Assembly: GCA_025449515.1 (NCBI GenBank)
Contig: JANWJI010000069.1
Coordinates: 1-5,025, forward strand
Length of the DNA: 5,025 bases
Direction of reading: 5' to 3'
Origin: Nitrososphaeraceae archaeon
Lineage (GTDB): Archaea > Thermoproteota > Nitrososphaeria > Nitrososphaerales > Nitrososphaeraceae
Below are positions 1 to 4,819 of this stretch, in pieces; within the stretch, counting starts at the first letter, position 1; each line of letters begins with the position of its first letter. The position numbers and the translations under genes are program-made. The notes beneath the pieces were generated by a model that was not told the origin of the DNA, made no database searches, and saw nothing but the letters and a program-made list of their open reading frames with translations.

Positions 1-410
1 AAAGTACGCAGCACTTTTTGTCACACTTCCAGAGAGTTCTATTGGACTGTATTCACGCACGCAGCACGAATGTACCAGTCAAAATTATTCTTTATTTCTT
101 GTTCCAAATGTTTGGGTATTACCTTATAAATTATGAGGTATGCTCATCGAGATCAGATTGAATCTGGCGCATATTAGCACAGTTTTACCGCTACAAGACT
201 ATACTTGGACTATCTGTATCATTTAACGATTGTACATTTCATAGGCCATCACTCCTTCATGATACTCGCTTAGTGCAGATGGAGTGAAATTTTCAGATAA
301 TCCAATAAATTAAATTTATATGTAGATTTAGCGACGCTTTGGTAGAAATTACTTCATTCTGCCGGCCAACTATGGCCATCACTATACTTGTCGATAGATA
401 AAAGCACAAG
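1..410. other. Gene-poor left flank
   Basis: I see no gene I can defend here. A plus-strand frame is open from the window edge to a TGA at 134-136 (45 codons, including the segment PNVWVLPYKL before the stop). It could be the tail of a gene that begins outside the window or a remnant, but it is too short to judge. A 10-base word, ggccatcact, occurs at 243-252 and again at 373-382 without further similarity that I could extend. The motif cgcagcac occurs twice in the first 70 bases. No promoter, RNA gene or terminator was recognised. Confidence 0.3.
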
Positions 411-610
411 TCTCAATGTTTAAGAAAAATGGCCGTTATAGGAATCCAGTGGTCATAGGGGATTATGCCTACCAACCAACCTACATAGCCGACTCGCATC
501 TCCAATCCTATCCAAGCCATTAGGGTAATAGTTGAAAAAAAAGGCAACCTAACGATGTATACCGAAGCCGTTACATTATCCTGTTGTAGGACTATCCAAT
601 AACCAAATGT

Positions 611-618
611 CATAAATA
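611..618 (+). promoter_or_regulatory. TATA box of the Cys-rich small gene
   Basis: The sequence cataaata matches an archaeal TATA element. Its centre lies about 26 bases before the ATG at 640, which is the usual archaeal distance from box to transcription start. This fits a leaderless or nearly leaderless transcript, and no Shine-Dalgarno sequence is visible before either possible start. Assigned by position and base composition only. Confidence 0.45.
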
Positions 619-639
619 GGGCATTCATCGTAATAGATA

Positions 640-783
640 ATGCGCTCTATGAGTGATTGTAAGCATTGGGGCTGCAATAAAGTAGATAATACATGTAGTG
701 GTTGTGGTACAATAATCTGTCCAATTTGTTTACGAGAACCATATAATTGCAATTGTGATAACAAAGAAACCTGTTGTGGGTAG
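640..783 (+). CDS. Cys-rich small zinc-finger-like protein (AN1-like spacing)
   Basis: A 47-residue frame with ten cysteines, at residues 7, 12, 19, 22, 27, 30, 37, 39, 45 and 46 counted from the ATG at 640. The core is CSGCGTIICPIC followed by LREPYNCNC. The spacing C-x2-C-x4-C-x2-C-x6-C-x-C closely follows the second half of the AN1 zinc finger (C-x2-C-x4-C-x2-H-x5-H-x-C), with cysteine in place of both histidines and one extra residue. C7 and C12 could supply the first ligand pair. The likely role is binding one or two zinc ions as a small nucleic-acid- or protein-binding factor; a metallothionein-like role is the alternative, given the terminal Cys-Cys. The start at 640 is favoured by the TATA box spacing, but an in-frame ATG at 649 gives a 44-residue form beginning MSDC. 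A TAG lies just upstream at 634-636. The gene stands alone. That the frame is real is fairly sure; its function is inference. Confidence 0.7.
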   Translation: MRSMSDCKHWGCNKVDNTCSGCGTIICPICLREPYNCNCDNKETCCG

Positions 784-855
784 TAGATAAAGTAATTCAT
801 ATGATATCTGGATTTAAGGCATCAATTCAATCGAACTGACCTTTGTACTTTATAA

Positions 856-1224
856 CGTTACTATTACATACAAGTTGTTTGTTCACATCCACTATTGCTA
901 CTATCAATAGATGTCAATTTAAGAGTACCATTTGATGCGCTTAAATATTGTACTCATATTCAACTAGAGTACGTCGATCAATCAAAAGCCATCATTTTTA
1001 GTGCTCAAAGACAGATTCTAGTAGATCAAGACAATGTTGACATCCTTCCTTATCTGTATGTTTCTGGACCAAATCTAGTAGTTTAAGCAAGTCATTCATC
1101 ACCTCATTTTTGGTCATTATCGTTAGTGGAAGTATGTATGATATTGTCATTTTCTATACCAGTCGCCATATATGCACTTTTGAAATGGTCGATCAATGGT
1201 AAACTGCACATGAGCCTTGCTTAG
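856..1224 (+). pseudogene. Possible decayed gene with a membrane segment
   Basis: One plus-strand frame runs 122 codons with a single internal stop (TAA at 1084-1086). At this base composition roughly eight or nine stops would be expected by chance. The first part is a soluble-looking stretch (for example AIIFSAQRQILVDQDNVD); the part after the stop carries a hydrophobic segment, VCMILSFSIPVAIYALLKW, that would span a membrane. That would suit an exported domain followed by a C-terminal anchor or a sensor fragment. No ATG start is apparent; a TTG at 895 is the only conventional candidate. I do not recognise the family. A chance open stretch remains possible, since several thousand bases in six frames were examined. 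Confidence 0.3.
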
Positions 1225-1270
1225 CCTCTGCATTTTAGCCAGAGGCCGCAAGGTGTCCCGCCTACTCATG
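1209..1270. other. Three-step hairpin, possible structured RNA or mobile-element end
   Basis: The left arm contains three consecutive blocks: CATGAG (1209-1214), CCTTGC (1215-1220) and GCCTCTG (1224-1230). All three find exact complements in the right order: CAGAGGC (1240-1246), GCAAGG (1248-1253) and CTCATG (1265-1270). That gives 19 base pairs with a 9-base apical loop, a small internal bulge (tta opposite c) and an 11-base bulge on the right. It is richer in G and C than its surroundings. It does not fold as a tRNA, and no T-arm consensus is present. It could be a small structured RNA, the end hairpin of an IS200/IS605-type element, or a transcript terminator without a T-run. The direction of transcription is unknown. 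Confidence 0.5.
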
Positions 1271-1390
1271 CTAATAAAAAGTATAAACTCTTTTAACGAA
1301 TTCTCCACATTGATAAAGTCATATAATATGTTCTTTTGTTCTACTAAATTATTTTATAAAAACAAAAAATTTATCCACAGGAGTTTGGTC

Positions 1391-1438
1391 CTATCAGTGT
1401 AAAAGAACGCATTATTAGGGGCGCACCCCTCGTGATAG
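1391..1438. other. GC-rich hairpin within a longer stem
   Basis: A tight hairpin, AGGGG-CGCA-CCCCT (1417-1430), is enclosed by a second complementary pair, CTATCA (1391-1396) with TGATAG (1433-1438). The gap on the left side is longer than on the right, so the outer stem may be fortuitous. The inner hairpin sits at the left boundary of repeat copy 1, and its gcgc core aligns with the ggcgcgcc palindrome at the start of copy 2. No gene is adjacent that it would clearly terminate. Confidence 0.35.
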
Positions 1439-1605
1439 AAGTAAACTAAATTTTTGTCAAATTAAGCAAGTCTATACATCAGATATCTCATTTTAGAGAA
1501 TGTTTATAATTTTGTATGCCGCACATCTGTATTAGAACACACTCTTTCCGATATCGTTATACAGGATCGATGAAAGAATCCGATATGATCTGATATAGAT
1601 CAGTT
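1421..1605. repeat. Diverged repeat, copy 1
   Basis: This stretch aligns with 4612-4800 in the same orientation, with small indels. The strongest block starts at ctcattttagagaat and runs about 75 bases at roughly 80% identity by eye, including tccgatat. Weaker similarity continues on both sides (cctc...taaatt on the left, aatccga...gat on the right). Differences in the best 39 bases fall mostly at every third position in a minus-strand frame (gcg/gca, tac/tat, att/atc, aac/aat). This suggests the repeat is an old coding sequence read on the minus strand, here interrupted by stops and indels. Read with the indels repaired it resembles the other copy: PVNDIGK then RCAAY and IINIL before a stop. 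I do not recognise the family. Confidence 0.55.
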
Positions 1606-1735
1606 GTTGAGTTGAAATTTATCTCATTGTTTATAGAAAGCTGAATGGATTAGCGCGCTGCTGTTTTGATGTATTCCTTCCCTGAGATAGTGCATGATCA
1701 TCAATTCCTTATTCAGGAGTACACTAGCGATTTGA

Positions 1736-1754
1736 CTATATTGTGCTATATTGT
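1736..1754. repeat. Short tandem repeat 2 x ctatattgt
   Basis: The nine-base word ctatattgt occurs twice, separated by one g, just past the stop of the small minus-strand gene. It is too short to assign a role; on the minus strand it would lie in the 3' untranslated region of that gene. Confidence 0.3.
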
Positions 1755-1758
1755 AATA

Positions 1759-1926
1759 TCAATCCTCTTTTAGTAGACCAGTCGTCTTAGCAAGGACTAA
1801 TTTAATGCTATTGTATAATTGAACCTGCTCACGATCTAGACAATTGAGCGTAAAAATTAGAGCCTCATTTATTACCTTTAGCTCGTCTGGAGTGAATTGC
1901 TTAGCATCGTGCCCAGCCGTACCCAT
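1759..1926 (-). CDS. Hypothetical small helical protein, 55 aa
   Basis: An intact minus-strand frame from ATG (1926-1924) to TGA (1761-1759). The product begins MGTAGHDAKQFTPDEL and continues through KVINEALIFTLNCLDREQVQ to a basic, Lys-containing tail ending LLKED. It is soluble, has no signal peptide, and reads as two amphipathic helices (about residues 12-30 and 31-50) separated near Leu-Asp-Arg. It contains one cysteine, so it is not a metal finger. A TAG two codons before the ATG fixes the start, and a TATA-like box lies about 70 bases upstream. I do not recognise the family. The residue pattern looks like real protein rather than a random frame, but at 55 codons chance cannot be excluded from one sequence. 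Confidence 0.5.
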   Translation of the reverse strand: MGTAGHDAKQFTPDELKVINEALIFTLNCLDREQVQLYNSIKLVLAKTTGLLKED

Positions 1927-1994
1927 TACCTAAAGTGTTTCTCTTCCCTTATTATGCTTCCACGGGATATAATTCAGGAATTGCCTACTTTGGA

Positions 1995-2004
1995 TATTTT
2001 ATAA
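1995..2004 (-). promoter_or_regulatory. TATA box of the 55-aa gene
   Basis: On the minus strand the sequence reads ttataaaata, a good archaeal TATA element. Transcription would begin near 1973, giving a leader of roughly 45 bases before the ATG at 1926. It is immediately preceded by dyad sequences at 2003-2017 and 2033-2043, which occupy the place where a regulator or the TFB contact would sit. Confidence 0.4.
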
Positions 2005-2043
2005 CACGAGGCGTGTTTATCCGATAGTTTTATTCGGTCCGAA
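2003..2043. promoter_or_regulatory. Two small dyads beside the TATA box, operator-like
   Basis: AACACG-agg-CGTGTT (2003-2017) is a perfect 6-bp inverted repeat with a 3-base centre. TTCGG-t-CCGAA (2033-2043) is a perfect 5-bp inverted repeat around one base. The first touches the TATA box of the minus-strand gene. The second has a centre too short to form an RNA loop and so is more like a protein-binding site. The role is inferred from position only. Confidence 0.3.
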
Positions 2044-2052
2044 GGTAGATGA

Positions 2053-2319
2053 AGTCGGCACTTGATATTAGAAATTATAAGCTGGCGAAACTCCGGCGAA
2101 AAGTGCAATATCGATACTAAGAATGTTCTAGTACACGATGCGTCTCATGATAGACTCGACTTTCACTGCGAGACGAATCATGAATTTTTATCTGTGTTGT
2201 CAGCATCATTCATAGCTATACCTCATCTCGAAACTATGTGCTTTAGCAACTACAATCAAATGAAGGGTCCACCATTTAGCTCATCTAAGATTGACAACTA
2301 TTTTTTAGTATATAGATGA
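2053..2319 (+). pseudogene. Uncertain open frame upstream of the oxidoreductase
   Basis: The frame is open for 88 codons from after a TGA at 2050-2052 to a TGA at 2317-2319. It has no ATG near its beginning, and only a TTG at 2062 could start it. The product would be soluble, with His- and Cys-containing stretches (LDFHCETNHEF), and matches no family I know. Its end overlaps the TATA box assigned to the oxidoreductase gene, which argues against it being an active gene. It may be a fragment of a decayed gene or simply an open stretch in slightly GC-richer DNA. Confidence 0.22.
2307..2314 (+). promoter_or_regulatory. TATA box of the oxidoreductase gene
   Basis: agtatata follows a T-run and is centred about 31 bases before the ATG at 2342. 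Transcription would begin near 2336-2337, so the mRNA would be nearly leaderless. The purine-rich agaagga at 2328-2334 would then mostly lie outside the transcript, so its resemblance to a ribosome binding site may be accidental. If the true start is a little further upstream it could function as one. Confidence 0.4.
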
Positions 2320-2341
2320 AATCAAATAGAAGGATTGGAAA

Positions 2342-3628
2342 ATGAGCACTTCTAAGAATAGAGTAGTTATACTTGGAGCAGGCTACGCAGGAATATTTTT
2401 AGCCACCAACATTGCTCGATATGTGACAGAGAAAGTAGGCGAAGTAGTCCTAATTGATAGAAACCCTTATCATCAATTGCTTCAGGAGATTCATTTAGTA
2501 GCTGCAGATTTTAGAACAGCAAATGAAGTACAAATACCAATTCTAAAATTAATAGATCGAACTGACATAAAATTCATTCAATCTGCAGTAAAACAAATAA
2601 TGCCAGATAAAAATATGGTTGCTTTAGAATCGACTGAAATTAACTATGATCTTCTTATTGTGTGTCTGGGTGCTTCTACAAAGTATTTTAATATTAAAGG
2701 AGCAACAGAAAATACTTTACCATTACGCTCCGTCCCTGATGCGTCATTGATCTGTGATAAGATGAGAGCGCTTATGAAATCAAACAAGAAGCATGATATT
2801 GTAATTGTAGGAGGAGGAGCCACAGGTGTGAGCCTTGGCGGAGCACTATCGGATTTTGTAAAGGAAAGCAAAAAATCAGATATACTCACTATAACAATTA
2901 TAGAAGCACTGCCAACTATTCTATCAGGATGGGATGAACGTTTAGTTAAGAAAGTAAACGAAGTATTACTCGAAAAAGAAATAAGAATAAGAACAAACTC
3001 TGCAGTTACCAGAGTTGAAAATGATGGTGATGCTAGTTGTAGTATTTATCTTAGTGATAGCGGATCAAAAATTCATTCATCTCTTGCTATTTGGACTGCA
3101 GGTGTTAAAGGTTATGATATACAAATAAGTCCAGAAGTTGAGAAAACTAAAGATGGCAGGATAATTCTAAATGAATTCTGTCAGATTGGTAGCTATCCAA
3201 ATATATTTTCGATAGGCGACATAGCTGCAGTTAAAGATGAGAATGGGAAATTGTATCCGCCTTTAGCTCAGATTGCAGTTAGAGAAGCGAAATATCTTTC
3301 AAAGCTTATACCTAAACACGTTATTATTACTGATCGTGCTGATTTAAGCTCTTTACCACTCAATGAAAAATTTGAATATAATATCAAGGTACAATTAATC
3401 TCCTTAGGAAATGATGATTATGTTGGATTGTTTAACAATCATGTGATAAGCGGTAACCTTGCGAAGCTGGTGGAGGAATTTTCAATGAGTGCATATATCA
3501 AAACGCTCGAGAGTGGTGGGAGAGATATTAAGAATACAAGTTTATACGGAGACAACATATTTTCTCAGCTAGTCTCCGGAATAGCCTTTGCACGTTTTAC
3601 TTTTATTAAATGGTTAGAAAAGGCATAA
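2342..3628 (+). CDS. ndh: Type II NADH dehydrogenase-like FAD oxidoreductase
   Basis: A 428-residue two-dinucleotide-fold flavoprotein. The FAD-binding motif is VVILGAGYAG (G12, G14, G17), with D39 at the end of the second strand in LIDRNPYH to hold the ribose; NPYH is typical of NDH-2. LLIVCLGAST (104-113) closes the first FAD segment. The NADH domain has IVIVGGGATG (G157, G159, G162) with E188, an acidic residue that favours NADH over NADPH. IWTAG (250-254) and the second FAD motif NIFSIGDIAAV (G292-D293) follow, then PPLAQIAVREA (306-316), which matches the quinone-site AQ motif region. There are no transmembrane helices; the C-terminal LVSGIAFARFTFIKWL (410-425) is hydrophobic and probably anchors the protein on the inner membrane face. 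The expected reaction is transfer of electrons from NADH to quinone without proton pumping. The length is normal for the family. The redox-active cysteine pair of sulfide:quinone reductase is not apparent, so NDH-2 is preferred, though the substrate is untested. The gene is monocistronic, with spacers on both sides. Confidence 0.88.
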   Translation: MSTSKNRVVILGAGYAGIFLATNIARYVTEKVGEVVLIDRNPYHQLLQEIHLVAADFRTANEVQIPILKLIDRTDIKFIQSAVKQIMPDKNMVALESTEINYDLLIVCLGASTKYFNIKGATENTLPLRSVPDASLICDKMRALMKSNKKHDIVIVGGGATGVSLGGALSDFVKESKKSDILTITIIEALPTILSGWDERLVKKVNEVLLEKEIRIRTNSAVTRVENDGDASCSIYLSDSGSKIHSSLAIWTAGVKGYDIQISPEVEKTKDGRIILNEFCQIGSYPNIFSIGDIAAVKDENGKLYPPLAQIAVREAKYLSKLIPKHVIITDRADLSSLPLNEKFEYNIKVQLISLGNDDYVGLFNNHVISGNLAKLVEEFSMSAYIKTLESGGRDIKNTSLYGDNIFSQLVSGIAFARFTFIKWLEKA

Positions 3629-3662
3629 TATGCTAAAACGGAAACTGAGAATATCTAGATAG

Positions 3663-3855
3663 TTAGACAAATCCTTCCAACAATTTCACCATCCAATTAT
3701 CGGCTTTTACTGATTGCTTTGCAGATACATAATACTAATACCAACTTTCAGCCACGCATTAGTGCAAAGTCAGCAAGTTGTGATTAACTATGTCATCTCT
3801 GAAATAGAATATCTGTCTTTTATTTACTAAGCCAGTAAAAAGATTGATTACTCAT
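3663..3855 (-). pseudogene. Possible small decayed gene downstream of the baseplate remnant
   Basis: A minus-strand frame from about 3850 to a TAA at 3665-3663 contains two internal stops. It reads as plausible protein between them (FTGLVNKRQIFYFRDD, then AKQSVKADNWMVKLLEGFV before the stop). An ATG at 3855-3853, followed by SNQSFYW in another frame, could be an ancestral start with one frameshift. Two stops in about 62 codons is not far from chance, and I know no matching family. It is listed because it follows the baseplate pseudogene on the same strand, where contractile-particle operons continue with further structural genes. Confidence 0.15.
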
Positions 3856-3912
3856 ACACGGTTTGAGGCCTATACTTAGCTAACAAGATCTTGTTGCTAA
3901 ATAAGTAATCAA
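3844..3912. repeat. Nested inverted repeat with 14-bp perfect palindrome
   Basis: The centre AACAAGATCTTGTT (3882-3895) is a perfect 14-base palindrome. It is flanked by TTAGC (3876-3880) and GCTAA (3896-3900), with a single unpaired t at 3881. A second, outer inverted repeat pairs TTGATTACT (3844-3852) exactly with AGTAATCAA (3904-3912). Altogether 21 base pairs of complementarity are arranged concentrically within 69 bases. The right outer arm overlaps the last codons of the baseplate pseudogene on the minus strand. It could be a factor-binding palindrome, the 3' structure of the ancestral operon, or a cruciform-like recombination site. The central palindrome has no loop, so as RNA it would fold less well than as a DNA site. 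Confidence 0.6.
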
Positions 3913-4396
3913 ACATCATTGCTTATCGAAACGTTTGTTGGTGTTAACCTTACATTCGATGAACCATTGCTTAATTCAATGCTACTACTATCCATTATTA
4001 TTTTCAAACCAGTTATTGTTTCAATTCTTATTCCTCCTCCTTGTCCGAACTAGTCATTGATACTTATGACTGCCGTATCTATTTTGATTACCATTCGATC
4101 AGGAACATCATGTAGAACGGGCACTTGTCCGTTACTCCAAAAGCAGCCTTACCAAATAGGCAAACTTTTATCACCATTCTTAAACTCAATCTATACATTA
4201 GATCCAATTGGAGGAATAAAGTAAAATCCAACCCCATCGCCATCATCTGCGTAGGGAATCGACTGAAATGCCCGAGGTGTTTATTGGTTACCAAATATAG
4301 CAGGTACTAATGCTCGAATTCGAACCAAATTCGATGGATCTTTATTGTTGGTAATTCTACCTCGGAATTTACCAAAAATCTCCTTTCTTGACTCAC
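3909..4396 (-). pseudogene. Decayed gpV/Vgr-type baseplate spike protein gene
   Basis: Read on the minus strand, one frame from 4379 to TGA 3911-3909 encodes about 157 residues of the phage baseplate assembly protein V family, the OB-fold spike-base protein found in contractile tails and extracellular contractile injection systems. Diagnostic stretches in order are IFGKFRGRITNNKDP (N-terminal strand), IPYADDGDGVGFYF with IPPIGS, then IEFKNGDKSLPIW and GCFWSNGQVP (the OB-fold signature Pp-G-x-V-W-EF-x-GD-x-PIW-G-FW). A Gly-rich GQGGGIRIE follows, then a beta-rich tail ending SVSISND-like. It is broken by four in-frame stops: TAA 4283-4281, TAG 4193-4191 (where the family has Trp), TAA 4151-4149 and TAG 4052-4050. 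The Trp expected near the PIW-preceding WALP-type site is Arg (cgg). A GTG at 4396-4394 followed by SQER matches the usual family beginning (MSQ-x-R-FFGK) if one frameshift near 4381 is allowed. The length is close to full. No intact baseplate, sheath or tube neighbour is present. The family call is strong; injection system versus provirus cannot be decided here. Confidence 0.85.
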
Positions 4397-4476
4397 GTCA
4401 CGTGTTTATATCTAAGAATATTAAGGTTATACTCATGCAGTTCTCTTCCTGTTATTTAATATCTATGAGAATTTTC

Positions 4477-4500
4477 TAGCGCGCATTTTATGTGCGGCTA
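4477..4500. other. Compact 10-bp hairpin
   Basis: TAGC-GCGCAT (4477-4486) pairs with ATGTGC (4490-4495) and GCTA (4497-4500) across a ttt loop, with one bulged g at 4496 and one G-T pair. It lies about 80 bases upstream of the baseplate pseudogene start on that gene's strand, and about 110 bases before repeat copy 2. It could be a terminator or a regulatory hairpin; no T-run follows it on either strand. Confidence 0.4.
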
Positions 4501-4611
4501 ATTATAGCCATCGATATCGAATTAGAGTCGATAAAATTAAGATCTGTCATTAATTACGATATCATATTTTGTGCCATTCCTAAAGATTTCTTATCTATAG
4601 AATACGTTGTT

Positions 4612-4800
4612 GGCGCGCCTCACGGTATACATGGCACCTAAATTCTTATTATCATGCCGATGCGTCACTATATACATCCGACACCTCATTTTAGAGAATA
4701 TTTATGATCAGATATGCTGCACATCGTATTTGAAGACACTTTTTTCCGATATGGTTTACCGGGCTGGGCAAAAATCCGACATTGCCGTAGATGCAGAAGT
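4612..4800. repeat. Diverged repeat, copy 2
   Basis: This is the partner of 1421-1605, in the same orientation and about 3.2 kb away. It begins at a ggcgcgcc palindrome, corresponding to the ggggcgcacccct hairpin of copy 1. On the minus strand the best-conserved frame reads IYGNVGFLPSPVNHIGKKC, then IRCAAYLIINIL up to a TAA shared by both copies. Just past that stop, an ATG in the next frame gives MRCRMYIVTHRHDNKNLG, with recognisable counterparts in copy 1 (NL...Y, then NN...F). On the plus strand a 77-codon frame at 4607-4840 crosses the repeat, but the substitution pattern between the copies does not favour it. Most likely this is a remnant of a duplicated gene or mobile element of unknown family. 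Confidence 0.5.
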
Positions 4801-4819
4801 ACTAGATCTCATAATTAAT

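Noticed and set aside
413..628. A 71-codon minus-strand frame with a hydrophobic product, and a competing plus-strand frame at 418-525 (MFKKNGRYRNPVVIGDYAYQ...) over the same DNA
   Set aside because: The two frames overlap on opposite strands with comparable plausibility. Neither has a TATA box or a recognised family, and this length is expected by chance in six frames of AT-rich DNA.
576..800. Minus-strand 74-codon frame across the Cys-rich gene
   Set aside because: It is antisense to the cysteine-rich frame, which has a far more distinctive composition and a promoter.
1217..1402. Plus-strand 61-codon frame starting at TTG
   Set aside because: It runs through the three-step hairpin, has a biased Lys/Phe/Ser composition typical of noncoding AT-rich DNA, and lacks an ATG, a promoter or a recognised family.
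2644..2889. Minus-strand 81-codon frame
   Set aside because: It is a shadow of the NAD-binding part of the oxidoreductase gene.
3652..3661. Palindrome tatctagata after the oxidoreductase stop as a terminator
   Set aside because: It has no loop and no T-run follows it; a 10-base AT-rich palindrome is common by chance.
4088..4310. Two open frames, one on each strand (4088-4294 minus, 4125-4310 plus)
   Set aside because: Both overlap the baseplate pseudogene in other frames. The frame with clear family similarity is the interrupted one, so these are shadows.
4305..4330. tRNA T-arm-like sequence ggttcgaattcg on the minus strand
   Set aside because: It lies inside the baseplate reading frame (encoding NLVRIRA), and no acceptor, D or anticodon stems can be built around it.
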